A stretch of 64,000 nucleotides of DNA from Pseudoalteromonas luteoviolacea (GTDB lineage: Bacteria > Pseudomonadota > Gammaproteobacteria > Enterobacterales > Alteromonadaceae): NCBI RefSeq assembly GCF_021654285.1, contig NZ_JAKFZS010000028.1, forward strand, positions 1-64,000, given 5' to 3'. Each line of letters starts with the position of its first letter. The first letter of the stretch is position 1. The position numbers and the translations under genes were made by a program. Below, in pieces: positions 19,956-31,141 of this stretch. The notes under the pieces were generated by a model. The model searched no databases. It was not told the DNA's origin and saw only the letters and a list, made by a program, of their open reading frames with translations.

Positions 19956-20489
19956 TTACGATTGTAGCGACACTGCTAAGCGGTCTAATTTACCGCGTAC
20001 GCTACCGTCAATTACGGTATCGCCAGCCTTAATAACCAAACCGCTTACTACGGTTTCATCGATGCTACAATTCAGCTTAACTTTGCGTGCGAAACGTTTT
20101 TCTAACGCAGCGCCCAATTTATCTTGCTGCTCTTGAGCAAGTTCAGTTGCAGAAACCACAGTAACGTCGATCTCTTTGTCATAATCCGCTTTAAATTCAG
20201 CGAATAAATCAGCAACTGCAGGGACTGCAGATAAACGCTCATTTTCGGCCATCAGCTTGATAAGATTTTGACCTTGCTCGTCGAGTTGTTCAGCACATAG
20301 CTTGATAATGATTTCAGACTGCTCTGCTTGAGTAGCAAGGCTACCTAGTAGTGTCTGAACCTGTTCATCGCTGGTCACTTGACCGGCGAAGAACAGCATT
20401 TCATTCCAAGCTTCAACTGTGCCTTTTTCAACAGCAAGTTCAAAAGCCGCTTTAGCGTATGGGCGAGCGATAGTAGTCAATTCAGACAT
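19956..20489 (-). CDS. atpH: ATP synthase F1 delta subunit
   Basis: This subunit links the peripheral stalk to the top of F1. I chose the second ATG (20489, 177 residues) because AGGAGG lies 8 bp upstream of it and only about 2 bp upstream of the first ATG at 20495. The length then equals that of E. coli Atp[17 protein letters not shown] near the N-terminus and [20 protein letters not shown] near the C-terminus are family signatures. Confidence 0.96.
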   Translation of the reverse strand: MSELTTIARPYAKAAFELAVEKGTVEAWNEMLFFAGQVTSDEQVQTLLGSLATQAEQSEIIIKLCAEQLDEQGQNLIKLMAENERLSAVPAVADLFAEFKADYDKEIDVTVVSATELAQEQQDKLGAALEKRFARKVKLNCSIDETVVSGLVIKAGDTVIDGSVRGKLDRLAVSLQS

Positions 20490-20505
20490 GCTCATACCCT
20501 CCTAA

Positions 20506-20976
20506 TTAAAGCTCAGCAACTAGCTTATCAACGATATCGCTATGTGCGTCTTGATTGATTTCACGCTCTAAAATCTTTTCAGCGCCAACCACGGCAAGCG
20601 TTGCTACTTGAGTACGTAGCTCTTCTTTTACGCGGTTACGCTCTGTTTCGATATCAGAGTGTCCTTGAGCAATAATCTTCTCACGCTCTTGTTGACCACG
20701 AGTTGTCTCTTCGTCAACGATAAGCGCAGCACGCTTTTTAGCTTGCTCAATGATTTCAGCCGCTTGAGTCTTTGCTTCTTTAAGCTGCTCAGCAGCTTGT
20801 TCACGCGCTTGCTCAAGATCTTTTTCAGCTTTATCAGAGGCAGCTAAACCATCTTCAATTTTCTTCTGGCGAGCTTCAATTGCACCATTTAGCGGTGGCC
20901 ATACGTACTTCATACAGAAAAGTACGAACACCGTAAATGCAATTAATTCACCTATTAGAGTGGCGTTTAAGTTCAC
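20506..20976 (-). CDS. atpF: ATP synthase Fo subunit b
   Basis: This 156-residue peripheral stalk subunit has an N-terminal membrane helix (about 5-25, [20 protein letters not shown]). A long charged, Ala/Glu/Gln-rich helix follows that dimerises as a coiled coil ([20 protein letters not shown]). It ends in the delta-binding C-terminus. Length matches E. coli. It starts 16 bp ahead of atpH within the operon. Confidence 0.97.
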   Translation of the reverse strand: MNLNATLIGELIAFTVFVLFCMKYVWPPLNGAIEARQKKIEDGLAASDKAEKDLEQAREQAAEQLKEAKTQAAEIIEQAKKRAALIVDEETTRGQQEREKIIAQGHSDIETERNRVKEELRTQVATLAVVGAEKILEREINQDAHSDIVDKLVAEL

Positions 20977-21027
20977 GACCGCTCCTCCTTACTTGACAGT
21001 TGTTCGATTCAGCTATTGTCTTAAAAA

Positions 21028-21288
<261 letters not shown>

Positions 21289-21327
21289 TTAAAGTTAAAG
21301 TTAAAAAAGCTTTTAAAAATTATATTC

Positions 21328-22191
<864 letters not shown>

Positions 22192-22203
22192 TTATCCCAA
22201 AAG

Positions 22204-22584
22204 TTAATGATTAAAAAAAATCGGTGCTAGCCACTGCGAGAACATCACTAGTATGTAACAACAGAAAAATGGCAACGCCATGACACTCAAATGTTTAAAC
22301 GCCAGTGCAAATATGCAAATGGTTAGCAAAAATTTTAATCCTTTGCCTCGTTTTAACGAGTCATACACTTGATTTGCTTTGCTCGCTCCGACAAATCGAA
22401 ATGAGTACAAGGCAAATACAAGGTTCGGAAACACAATTGCGAGTCCGCCAACCAATGCTGACAGGCTTGCATGGGCTCCCCAACCTACTAAAACTATTAC
22501 TGCAGCTACTAATGCTACGATACCCTGAAGCAAGACACCTTTTAATGCGGCGCGTCTATACGGGCCAGCTAACGAATGAGTCAC
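22204..22584 (-). CDS. atpI: ATP synthase accessory protein I
   Basis: This 126-residue hydrophobic protein has about four membrane segments (LLQGIVALVAAVIVLVGWG, LVGGLAIVFPNLVFALYSF, KFLLTICIFALAF, ALPFFCCYILVMFSQWLAP). AtpI is encoded first in many atp operons and helps c-ring assembly or ion supply. The assignment rests on position and topology, since the sequence is weakly conserved. Confidence 0.88.
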   Translation of the reverse strand: MTHSLAGPYRRAALKGVLLQGIVALVAAVIVLVGWGAHASLSALVGGLAIVFPNLVFALYSFRFVGASKANQVYDSLKRGKGLKFLLTICIFALAFKHLSVMALPFFCCYILVMFSQWLAPIFFNH

Positions 22585-22671
22585 TTTATATTAACCTTAA
22601 TGACGCTAAAATTTATCAGGGTATAAAAACTGGCGAAATTATACTGATTTCTGCTCAATTTGCAACTTGAC

Positions 22672-22711
22672 GCGACGAAATGCAGCATAATTTAAGCGCT
22701 CATTTCGTCGC
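22672..22711. terminator. Inverted repeat between parB and atpI
   Basis: GCGACGAAATG (22672-22682) and CATTTCGTCGC (22701-22711) form an 11-bp perfect stem with an 18-nt loop, 12 bp past the parB stop. No T run follows on the minus strand, so it may be a weak terminator of parAB or a regulatory palindrome in the atp leader. Confidence 0.5.
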
Positions 22712-22722
22712 AATTTTGACCT

Positions 22723-23667
22723 TTAGGAGGGTTGTTGTAAATCTGGGTGGATCCGCCCAAGAATACCGTCTAATTCATCAAGATCAGCATAAGAAATAAC
22801 CAATTTCCCTTTGCCTTTTTGATTGTAGTTTATCTCTACTTTTGCGCCCAAATTTTCTGCGAGCTGCTGTTCTAACAGTTTGACATCTGGGTCTTTTTCT
22901 TTAGTTTCTTTTTTAACCACCGGCTCTTGCATAGCGCGAACCAATTTCTCAGTTTCACGTACCGTCAGGCCTTTTGCTACAGCCGTTCGGGCAGCTTCTG
23001 ATTGTGCTTCACCTTGCAACGACAATAGGCACCTAGCATGGCCCATTTCAATATCACCATGTTCTAACAAGATTTTCACATCATCATTGAGATTGATTAA
23101 ACGTAACAAATTAGTCACGGTTGTACGCGATTTGCCGACAGCATCCGCGACTTGCTGGTGGGTTAAATCAAATTCATTGAGCAAACGATCTAAGGCAACC
23201 GCTTCTTCCATGGCATTGAGATCTTCACGCTGAATGTTTTCAATCAATGCGATGGCAACCGCCGCATCATCTTCAACATCTTTAATGATACAGGGCACGA
23301 CATCTAAACCGGCAAGTTGCGATGCGCGCCAACGGCGCTCACCCGCAATAATTTCATATTGTTCAGTAGCCAATTGCCGCACAACGATCGGCTGTAATAC
23401 GCCCTGTGCACGAATAGAATTCGCTAATTCTTCCAGTGCCTCTTCTGACATATCTTTACGCGGTTGATATTTGCCACGTTGTAGAAACTCAATCGGTAAT
23501 CGCTGTAACTCTTGCTCAGGTGCTGCAGATGGCTGGCTAACAGGTGCTGATGAAGCCTCAACGTCAGGGGCTTTAGGTGCCTCTGGTTGTGCTGCCTCGG
23601 CAGGTGGTTTTGCAGAGCTTAACAATGCATCTAAACCACGCCCTAATCCTCTTTTTTTCACCGACAT
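22723..23667 (-). CDS. parB: Chromosome partitioning protein ParB
   Basis: This 314-residue CTP-dependent clamp loads at parS sites. It has an N-terminal KKRGLGRGLDALLSS (ParA-stimulating motif), the CTPase region with PRKDMSEEALEELANSI and GERRWRASQLAGL, the helix-turn-helix THQQVADAVGKSRTTVTNLL, and a C-terminal dimerisation domain. It lies 15 bp after parA. Two perfect parS sites are visible in recF at 42.06 and 42.70 kb. Confidence 0.97.
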   Translation of the reverse strand: MSVKKRGLGRGLDALLSSAKPPAEAAQPEAPKAPDVEASSAPVSQPSAAPEQELQRLPIEFLQRGKYQPRKDMSEEALEELANSIRAQGVLQPIVVRQLATEQYEIIAGERRWRASQLAGLDVVPCIIKDVEDDAAVAIALIENIQREDLNAMEEAVALDRLLNEFDLTHQQVADAVGKSRTTVTNLLRLINLNDDVKILLEHGDIEMGHARCLLSLQGEAQSEAARTAVAKGLTVRETEKLVRAMQEPVVKKETKEKDPDVKLLEQQLAENLGAKVEINYNQKGKGKLVISYADLDELDGILGRIHPDLQQPS

Positions 23668-23682
23668 CTTGTTATTATCCTC

Positions 23683-24468
23683 TTATGCTACAGCAGCGGC
23701 TTGTTTTTCTTGACGACGCAACATTTCTCCTGCTAATGCAAGATACGCTTTTGCACCACTTGATGCGCGATCATAATACATTGCAGGTGCACCAAAACTT
23801 GGGGCTTCAGCTAAACGTACATTGCGCGGTATCACCGTTCGGTATACTTTCTCGCCAAAGTGTTGTTTAAGCTGCTCAGAAACATCGTTTGCCAATCGGT
23901 TACGAGGATCATACATAGTACGCAAGATCCCTTCAATTTGCAGTTCAGGGTTTACCAGTTTTGATAATTGCGTGATTGTATCCATTAATGCGGTCAAACC
24001 TTCAAGCGCGTAGTATTCGCACTGCATCGGTACCATAACGGAGTCAGCCGCGGCCATCGCATTAACGGTCAGCATATTCAAAGACGGCGGGCAATCAATA
24101 AAGATAAATTCGTACTCATCTTGCACTGATTCAATAGCATTGCGCAAACGTACTTCACGCGCAAACAATTCCATCAATTTGACTTCAGCTGCCGTCACAT
24201 CGCCATTAGCTGCAATTAAATGATATTCACCAGATGTGTCTGTGCAGATAACGTCTTTAATCGGCGTTTCTTCAATGAGTAAATCGTAGATGGTGGCTAC
24301 TTCGCCATATTTATCAACGCCACTACCCATTGTCGCATTGCCCTGCGGGTCTAAATCTATCAGCAGTACTTTTCTTTTGGTTGCCGCCATCGAGGCAGCA
24401 AGGTTCACCGCAGTGGTTGTTTTGCCAACACCACCCTTTTGGTTTGCAATTGCAATGACTTTAGCCAC
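23683..24468 (-). CDS. parA: Chromosome partitioning ATPase ParA (Soj)
   Basis: This 261-residue Walker-type ATPase has the deviant Walker A KGGVGKTTT at about 10-18, followed by LLIDLDPQGNATMGSG and FIFIDCPPSLNML. It forms nucleoid-bound dimers that pull ParB-parS complexes. It has no N-terminal helix-turn-helix, as is usual for chromosomal ParA. It lies 13 bp after rsmG and ahead of parB. Confidence 0.97.
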   Translation of the reverse strand: MAKVIAIANQKGGVGKTTTAVNLAASMAATKRKVLLIDLDPQGNATMGSGVDKYGEVATIYDLLIEETPIKDVICTDTSGEYHLIAANGDVTAAEVKLMELFAREVRLRNAIESVQDEYEFIFIDCPPSLNMLTVNAMAAADSVMVPMQCEYYALEGLTALMDTITQLSKLVNPELQIEGILRTMYDPRNRLANDVSEQLKQHFGEKVYRTVIPRNVRLAEAPSFGAPAMYYDRASSGAKAYLALAGEMLRRQEKQAAAVA

Positions 24469-24481
24469 AGTATCCTCGAAT

Positions 24482-25102
24482 TTAGTCTTTAGTAAGAATA
24501 ATTAAATGGCGCTCACCTTCAAGGTTGGGTACCTGCAAGGTGACATTTTGCTCCAAAGAAATTCCTTCAGGCAGACTGTCCAACTCTTCTTGCGGATACA
24601 TTCCTTTCAGTGCAACGAATCGTCCCGATGAGTCAATTAAATGCGTACACCATTGGACCATATCCTGCAGTGATGCAAACGCACGACTCAATACACCGTC
24701 TAATTTAACACTTGGCTGATATTCTTCAACACGAGACTGGACTGGGGTGACATTTTTTAGTCCAAGCGCATGTTTTACTTGGGTTAAAAAACGCACTCTT
24801 TTTCCAAGACTATCCAACAGCACAAATTCAGTGTCCGGCAAGGCTATCGCTAAAACGATACCCGGTAATCCAGGGCCCGTACCAACATCGATATAGTGCT
24901 TACCATTAAGATGCGGGGCAACCACCAGTGAGTCCAAGATGTGCTTTACCATCATCTCTTTTGGATCACGTACTGAAGTTAGATTGTAAGCTTTATTCCA
25001 TTTGTCGAGCAGCCCGACATAATCGACAAGCTGCTGTTTTTGATTTTCGGTCAGCGAAATCTCCGTTTCAGCTAACAAAGCATTGAGTTGTTCTAGTAAC
25101 AC
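24482..25102 (-). CDS. rsmG: 16S rRNA (guanine527-N7)-methyltransferase
   Basis: This 206-residue SAM-dependent methyltransferase modifies G527 in the 16S rRNA 530 loop. The SAM-binding motif is [20 protein letters not shown] near residue 70, and [14 protein letters not shown] is a family signature. It lies between mnmG and parA, the conserved origin-side order. Loss of this enzyme gives low-level streptomycin resistance in other species. Confidence 0.96.
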   Translation of the reverse strand: MLLEQLNALLAETEISLTENQKQQLVDYVGLLDKWNKAYNLTSVRDPKEMMVKHILDSLVVAPHLNGKHYIDVGTGPGLPGIVLAIALPDTEFVLLDSLGKRVRFLTQVKHALGLKNVTPVQSRVEEYQPSVKLDGVLSRAFASLQDMVQWCTHLIDSSGRFVALKGMYPQEELDSLPEGISLEQNVTLQVPNLEGERHLIILTKD

Positions 25103-25117
25103 AGTTTTCCATCGCTG

Positions 25118-27007
25118 TTACGCCGACTTGCGCAACAGCCCTTGCTTTTTCAGATACACTAATAATAGCGAAATAGCCGCTGGGGTGATACCAGAAATAC
25201 GTGAAGCTTGACCAATCGTTTGCGGACGCGCATCAGTGAGCTTAGCCACAACTTCATTTGACAAGCCACTTACTTGGCTATAATCAAACTCAGCAGGCAA
25301 TAAAGTTTCCTCATGGCGAAGCTGTTTATTTATCTCATCTTGTTGACGCGCAATGTAACCTGCATACTTAGTTTGAATTTCAACCTGTTCTAATGCTTGC
25401 CAATTTTCGTGCTCACTGGCCAAGCCATCGATTGTCATCAGTTCACGATAGCTCACCTCAGGTCGACGGATCAGATCCTCTAAACTAGCCTCTCTGGTTA
25501 GTGGTGATTTAAGCAGCGCATTAACTTGATCTAACGCTTCGTGATCTTTGTGGATCCAAGTTGAACGTAAACGCTGTGACTCTTGCTCCATGACTTCCAA
25601 CTTATCATTGTAAGCGGCCCAGCGTTCATCATTGACCAAACCAAGCTCGCGGCCTTTTTCAGTCAAACGCAAATCAGCATTATCTTCACGTAATAACAGG
25701 CGGTATTCTGCGCGGCTAGTAAACATACGATACGGTTCTTTTGTACCTAAAGTAGCAAGGTCATCAATTAAAACGCCTGTGTAAGCTTCATCTCGGCGCG
25801 GCGTCCAAGCATCTTCACCTTTAACTTGTAATGCAGCGTTCATACCTGCAATTAAGCCTTGTGCACCCGCTTCTTCATAACCCGTAGTGCCGTTAATTTG
25901 ACCAGCGAAAAATAAACCATTAATAAATTTGGTCTCTAAAGACTGTTTTAAGTCTCTTGGATCGAAGAAATCATATTCAATTGCATAACCTGGTCGGCAA
26001 ATATGTGCGTTTTCGAATCCTTTAATTGATCTCACAATATCTAATTGGATATCAAAAGGTAAGCTGGTGGAAATACCATTCGGGTATAACTCATAAGACG
26101 TTAGCCCTTCAGGTTCAACAAAGATCTGATGTTTTTCTTTGTCAGCAAAACGTACGATTTTATCTTCAATCGATGGACAGTACCTTGGTCCAATCCCTTC
26201 GATCACACCTGCATACATTGGTGATCTATGCAGATTTTCACGGATCACATCATGTGTTTTTTCATTTGTGTAAGTGATATAACACGGGATCTGTTGTGGG
26301 TGATCAGATTGCTTACCCAAAAATGAAAACACCGGTGTTGGTGTATCACCCGGTTGCTCTTGCATCACTGAAAAATCGACCATTCTTGCATCAATTCGTG
26401 GAGGAGTGCCGGTTTTTAGTCGGTCTACACGAAATGGTAATTCACGTAATCGATGCGCTAACGCGATTGAAGGTGGATCCCCTGCTCTTCCGCCTTTGTA
26501 ATTTTCAAGGCCAATGTGAATTTGCCCACCTAAGAATGTACCTACAGTTAAAACGACTGATTGAGCACTAAAACGTAGCCCCATTTGAGTCACTACGCCT
26601 TTTACCTGATCTTGTTCAACAATAAGATCATCACAGCTTTGTTGGAAAATCTTTAAGTTTTCTTGATTTTGCAAAGTATCTTGGATCGCCGCTTTATACA
26701 ATGCGCGATCTGCCTGTGCTCTAGTTGCTCTGACCGCAGGGCCTTTAGATGAATTCAGAGTTCTAAATTGGATCCCACCCTTATCAATGGCCTGAGCCAT
26801 TGCACCACCTAGTGCATCAATTTCTTTAACAAGATGTCCTTTACCGATCCCGCCGATCGCTGGGTTACAAGACATTTGGCCTAAAGTGTCCATATTGTGA
26901 GTTAACAATAAGGTATTCATACCCATACGAGCTGCGGCTAATGCAGCTTCAGTACCAGCATGACCGCCACCAACCACGATTACGTCAAAATGTTCATGAT
27001 AAATCAT
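25118..27007 (-). CDS. mnmG: tRNA uridine 5-carboxymethylaminomethyl modification enzyme MnmG (GidA)
   Basis: This 629-residue FAD protein works with MnmE to make cmnm5U at the tRNA wobble position. The FAD Rossmann motif [17 protein letters not shown] lies near the N-terminus. The GidA signatures [20 protein letters not shown] and [18 protein letters not shown] are present. Full length. The start lies about 107 bp from the first oriC GATC motif at 27114. Confidence 0.98.
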   Translation of the reverse strand: MIYHEHFDVIVVGGGHAGTEAALAAARMGMNTLLLTHNMDTLGQMSCNPAIGGIGKGHLVKEIDALGGAMAQAIDKGGIQFRTLNSSKGPAVRATRAQADRALYKAAIQDTLQNQENLKIFQQSCDDLIVEQDQVKGVVTQMGLRFSAQSVVLTVGTFLGGQIHIGLENYKGGRAGDPPSIALAHRLRELPFRVDRLKTGTPPRIDARMVDFSVMQEQPGDTPTPVFSFLGKQSDHPQQIPCYITYTNEKTHDVIRENLHRSPMYAGVIEGIGPRYCPSIEDKIVRFADKEKHQIFVEPEGLTSYELYPNGISTSLPFDIQLDIVRSIKGFENAHICRPGYAIEYDFFDPRDLKQSLETKFINGLFFAGQINGTTGYEEAGAQGLIAGMNAALQVKGEDAWTPRRDEAYTGVLIDDLATLGTKEPYRMFTSRAEYRLLLREDNADLRLTEKGRELGLVNDERWAAYNDKLEVMEQESQRLRSTWIHKDHEALDQVNALLKSPLTREASLEDLIRRPEVSYRELMTIDGLASEHENWQALEQVEIQTKYAGYIARQQDEINKQLRHEETLLPAEFDYSQVSGLSNEVVAKLTDARPQTIGQASRISGITPAAISLLLVYLKKQGLLRKSA

Positions 27008-27113
27008 TTACGGGATCCTACTTAAAAACAACCAGCAAATTTCGAAAGGGTGCGTATTCTACCTAGAAAAACGCAGAAGTGAAACGATTAAATTTTAACC
27101 TGAACTCAAAATG

Positions 27114-27404
27114 GATCACTTAAATATATATAAGGATCTTTTTAAAGATCTTTATTGATCTTATATTTAAGCAGAGCCAGATCTGTGTATAAGGTTATAT
27201 TCCTATTATGATCCATGAGCTTAGGCTGGATCATATAGTGTGAATTAGATCGGATCTAAGGGCGTATAAGCTTTGATCAAAAGGGCTATTTATACACAGG
27301 CACAAATCCGATTAAATTTATCCAATGGATAAGTAATACTAGATCAGCAGTTAGATCAAAGGTTATCCACATACGGTGTTTAAAATAACAAACTTTGTGG
27401 ATAA
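27114..27404. other. Chromosomal replication origin oriC
   Basis: The mnmG-mioC interval has an E. coli-like origin. Three AT-rich 13-mer-like elements starting GATCTT lie at about 27135-27170 (likely DNA-unwinding element). DnaA boxes are TGTGTATAA (27184-27192), TTATACACA (27290-27298), TTATCCACA (27363-27371) and TGTGGATAA (27396-27404). About 14 GATC Dam/SeqA sites fall in 27001-27421, versus fewer than two expected by chance. E. coli and Vibrio chromosome I origins lie in the same interval. Confidence 0.93.
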
Positions 27405-27422
27405 GTTATGTAGAACTGATCT

Positions 27423-27869
27423 TTATATATTCTTCTCTATAACCTCACTTAATTGAGGCAGCCATGCCAGTGCCGTATCTTCAGGCAATGCTTCATCTAA
27501 CACATCAATTTTCAGAGTGGGGATCAGTATCTGCGCACCTTTTTCCACCAGCAGCTTTTCACTGTTTGTTGCCGCATAGTTATAAGTGTCATAACTGGAG
27601 TCACCAATACCTATAATTGCAAAGCTGATATGGCTTAGATCTGACGCTTCAGTCAGCTGTGAGATAAAGGGCAATAGATTTTCTGGGTAATCACCTGCGC
27701 CATATGTAGAGGTGACAAGCAACCATGTATGGCTATTACACTCTGATAAATCAGGCTGTTCATGTAAATTACAGTTGAAAGATCGTGTATTTAGATCTTC
27801 AGCTAATTGTTCAGCGACGTATTCAGCAGAGCCCATTTGGCTACCGATAATGATCTCAATATTGCGCAT
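27423..27869 (-). CDS. mioC: Flavodoxin-like protein MioC
   Basis: This 148-residue FMN-binding flavodoxin fold protein has the phosphate-loop region IIIGSQMGSAEYVAEQLAED and the FMN motifs TSTYGAGDYPENLLPF and GIGDSSYDTYNYA. The E. coli homologue has been linked to biotin synthase, and transcription of the gene enters oriC. Here it also reads toward oriC. Confidence 0.93.
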   Translation of the reverse strand: MRNIEIIIGSQMGSAEYVAEQLAEDLNTRSFNCNLHEQPDLSECNSHTWLLVTSTYGAGDYPENLLPFISQLTEASDLSHISFAIIGIGDSSYDTYNYAATNSEKLLVEKGAQILIPTLKIDVLDEALPEDTALAWLPQLSEVIEKNI

Positions 27870-28706
27870 TATGATTCGTTTTTTAATCTTCTATGCTGGC
27901 CATATTAATGTGGATTGATCAGAAGTAAAGCGTTACTTAAGGCTTGGGATAAAATTTTTCAGTGTGATTTGTGTCCTATTGTGAATTGTTTTATATATAC
28001 TATTGATTAATAATGATTTAATAAATTATTCCTTGGTGCTTTGTGGCTTAGTTTTTGTGGATAAACAGGGGGTAATCAGTGTGGCAATGAGGTGCTGGTA
28101 TTCTTGATTAATAGGCCGATGCACAAAAAACAGTCTCGTTTTAGTGGGTGTGGATAATTACCCCATGGATAACGATCTTATCGCCTTAGGTGATCTACTT
28201 TTTTTGGATCTATAAAATTAGATCTATATAAGTAAATATTCTAAAAAAGTTTTATTTGTCGGTGAGATCCCCTCATTTTGACAGGGTATTCATGTATTGA
28301 AGTGATAGATTTCTATCTTTTCCGTCATTTATGGTGTGTATCAGAATATAATCATTTTCATTATGTCCGATACTATTTCGTATATTGGCAGTCTATTTCA
28401 GTGATAAGGTGGGCATGTTTTAACGACATTGGTGCACGTAAGCTGCTTTTTGGTGTGGGAGTAGAGAATGCTCATCTTTTGTCTATCAAATTGGATATTG
28501 GTTGAGTTATAACCAGTAATAGCAGGCTTTTTAGATGATTTTCTAGTTTACGATGATCGAATGTCATTATAAATCTGTGTAGCTCCGTATAGATTTGGCC
28601 TAATAACCAATTGCAATTGTTGCTATTTTGCTCACTGTGTTATTTCGTTAAAACGCTAGCGGTACAATTTGAATCAGTTTGCTGTGCAAAGGATGTGGTG
28701 GTATTG
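27870..28706. promoter_or_regulatory. mioC promoter region with extra DnaA boxes and GATC sites
   Basis: About 840 bp lie between mioC and the EamA-type gene. Two consensus DnaA boxes TGTGGATAA occur at 28056-28064 and 28149-28157, and about six GATC sites cluster at 28170-28270. In E. coli the mioC promoter is DnaA-repressed through a single box; here the cluster is denser. A small plus-strand frame at 28278-28505 has no ribosome site or recognisable domain and is not called. Confidence 0.7.
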
Positions 28707-29582
28707 ATGGATATGAAAAGTGTTGCAATCGCTTTATTGGTTGTCTTTATTTGGGGAGTTAATTTTTCTGCCATTAAATTAGGCTTAGAGCAGTTACCGC
28801 CTTTTTTATTTTCCGGTATGCGCTTTCTTATTTGTGCTGTACCTGCTGTTTTCTTTGTGCCTTTCCCAAAGACACCTGTCTATCATGTCATACTTGTTGG
28901 TTTATTTTTAGGCGTGATGAAATTTAGTCTGCTGTTTATTGCGATGCAGTCTGATGCATCGGCGGGAATATCTTCACTGTTACTTCAAGCTCAAGTTATC
29001 TTTACAGTGATCCTGAGTGTTCTTTTGTTTCGTGAGCGTTTAAATGGCTTTCAATTGTTAGGCATTATTATCGCTTGCAGTGGCTTTTCTCTCTTTTTTG
29101 TTACATCAGGCGGTGGTGCGACCTTGTTTGGCGTTGTGCTATTGTTGGGGGCTGCCGTTTTCTGGTCGGTGGCCAATATTGTTATAAAGTATGCGGGTAA
29201 GGTTAACTTATTGCATTTTATGGTGTGGGTAAGTCTTATTCCGCCAGTTCCTCTTTTTGCGCTGTCTTATTTATATGAAAGTAATGCTCCAATTACCTTA
29301 TTGTTAGCCATGACAGAGCAAGCTTGGCTCTCGCTCATGTATGTGGGCTATATCTCTACACTCGTGGCGTTTGCACTTTGGGGATGGTTGATGGTGAATT
29401 ACCCGAGTGCGAGCGTTGCACCTTTTGCATTACTCATCCCTGTGGTTGGGGTAATTGGCGCGAATTTATTGCTGGGTGAACAATTAAATAAAGTCGAGCT
29501 AATTGGGGGAGGGATTATCTTAGTGGGATTGTCTATTTCGGTGCTGGGTAAAACCACTTTTAGCAAGGCATACACCAAGTGA
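28707..29582 (+). CDS. eamA: EamA-family exporter (DMT superfamily)
   Basis: This inner-membrane protein of 291 residues has about ten transmembrane segments in two EamA repeats (start region VFIWGVNFSAIKLGLEQLPP; second half GAAVFWSVANIVIKYAG). It resembles E. coli EamA (YdeD), an exporter of cysteine and O-acetylserine, including LLLQAQVIFT and SLMYVGYISTLVAFALWG. I chose the ATG at 28707; an alternative ATG lies 6 bp on. Substrate assignment is tentative because DMT paralogues are many. Confidence 0.85.
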   Translation: MDMKSVAIALLVVFIWGVNFSAIKLGLEQLPPFLFSGMRFLICAVPAVFFVPFPKTPVYHVILVGLFLGVMKFSLLFIAMQSDASAGISSLLLQAQVIFTVILSVLLFRERLNGFQLLGIIIACSGFSLFFVTSGGGATLFGVVLLLGAAVFWSVANIVIKYAGKVNLLHFMVWVSLIPPVPLFALSYLYESNAPITLLLAMTEQAWLSLMYVGYISTLVAFALWGWLMVNYPSASVAPFALLIPVVGVIGANLLLGEQLNKVELIGGGIILVGLSISVLGKTTFSKAYTK

Positions 29583-29651
29583 GTGGCAAAATTGCCAGCC
29601 CCTTGGTCTGCGGTGTTTAAACGCCATCGCTAAGAGCACATGTGAGATTGG

Positions 29652-31016
29652 TTACTTACCAATACAGAATGAGCTGAATATCTTACCGAGTAGATCGTCT
29701 GAGGTGAACTCACCGGTAATTTCATTGAGGTATTGCTGCGTTAAGCGCAGCTCTTCAGCTAAGATCTCGCCTGCGATATGCATTTCTAGTTGTGTCTGAC
29801 CGATTTCTAAATGTTCAGCAGCACGCTCTAATGCATCTAAATGGCGGCGGCGAGCCATAAAGCCACCTTCGTTTGCACCAGTAAATCCGATACACGCTTT
29901 TAAGTGCTCTCTGAGTATATCAACGCCGGCATTGGCCTGTGCACTGAGTCTTAAAACAGGGTAGTTGCCCTGCTGACATAGTCCTTGTTGTTCTCCGCAT
30001 AGATCGATTTTGTTGCGAATGACGGTGATATCCATGCCTTTTGGCAGTTTTTCCATAAACTCAGGCCAGATCTTGATCGGATCTGTCTCTAGCGTCTCCG
30101 TGCCATCGACCATAAATAGCACGTGATCGGCACCACTGATCTCTTCCCATGCGCGCTCAATACCAATTTGCTCGACTTTATCTGGGCTCTCACGTAGGCC
30201 CGCTGTATCAATAATATGCAGTGGCATGCCATCGATATGAATATGTTCTCGCAGAACATCGCGTGTAGTGCCTGCAATATCAGTGACAATCGCGGCTTCT
30301 CGACCAGCTAAGGCATTCAGTAGTGAGGATTTCCCTGCGTTTGGGCGACCCGCGATAACAACACGCATACCTTCACGCATAATGCTGCCTTGCTTGGCTT
30401 GTTGTCTAACTTCAGCAAGCTGATCTATGATCGCTTGTAAGTCACCAGACACTTTGCCATCAGATAAAAAGTCGATTTCTTCGTCTGGGAAATCAATGGC
30501 TGCTTCAACATACATACGTAAGTGGATCACTTGTTCCACCAGCACATTAATGTGCTTTGAAAAGTCGCCTTGTAAAGAGTGTAGGGCGCTTTTCGCTGCT
30601 TGCTCACTGGTTGCATTGATAAGATCTGCAATGGCCTCGGCTTGGGTAAGATCGAGCTTATCATTCATAAATGCACGCTCTGAAAACTCTCCAGGTTTTG
30701 CCAATCTTACTCCGTCAATTTGGCTGATCTCTTTGAGCAGCATGTCAATGACAACTGGCCCACCGTGGCCTTGGAGTTCTAGTACATCTTCGCCGGTAAA
30801 AGAGTTTGGGCCTTGGAAAAATAGCGCAATACCTTGATCAAGCTGTTCACCAGCTAAAGTATTAAAAGGTAAGTATTCGGCATATCGCGTTTTTGGGCAT
30901 TTACCTAATATTTTTTCAGCAACTTGTTTGGCACCCGTGCCTGAAATTCGGATGATGCCGACACCACCACGACCTGGGGCGGTTGCCTGAGCTGCTATTG
31001 TATCTTGTGCAATCAT
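29652..31016 (-). CDS. mnmE: tRNA modification GTPase MnmE (TrmE)
   Basis: This protein partners MnmG in wobble uridine modification. Starting at 31016 ([20 protein letters not shown]) gives 454 residues, equal to E. coli. It has the N-terminal tetrahydrofolate-binding domain and a G domain with [19 protein letters not shown] and DTAGLRE. The C-terminal FCIGK contains the catalytic Cys. A frame open to 31070 is less likely. Unlike E. coli, it is separated from yidC by about 5 kb of inserted genes. Confidence 0.97.
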   Translation of the reverse strand: MIAQDTIAAQATAPGRGGVGIIRISGTGAKQVAEKILGKCPKTRYAEYLPFNTLAGEQLDQGIALFFQGPNSFTGEDVLELQGHGGPVVIDMLLKEISQIDGVRLAKPGEFSERAFMNDKLDLTQAEAIADLINATSEQAAKSALHSLQGDFSKHINVLVEQVIHLRMYVEAAIDFPDEEIDFLSDGKVSGDLQAIIDQLAEVRQQAKQGSIMREGMRVVIAGRPNAGKSSLLNALAGREAAIVTDIAGTTRDVLREHIHIDGMPLHIIDTAGLRESPDKVEQIGIERAWEEISGADHVLFMVDGTETLETDPIKIWPEFMEKLPKGMDITVIRNKIDLCGEQQGLCQQGNYPVLRLSAQANAGVDILREHLKACIGFTGANEGGFMARRRHLDALERAAEHLEIGQTQLEMHIAGEILAEELRLTQQYLNEITGEFTSDDLLGKIFSSFCIGK

Positions 31017-31141
31017 GATGGCTCTTGCTAAATGAATGTATTCTGAGCTTAATTGTACAGCAAATGGCATTTCTCAGGTATAGTGGAAGTTAATCAATAG
31101 AGTCAATTACGCAAGATGTAGAGATAAGGAAACTCTGAGCC

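Noticed and set aside
28278-28505. 75-codon plus-strand frame upstream of the EamA-type gene
   Set aside because: Lies in an AT- and GATC-rich regulatory region, with no ribosome site and no recognisable domain.
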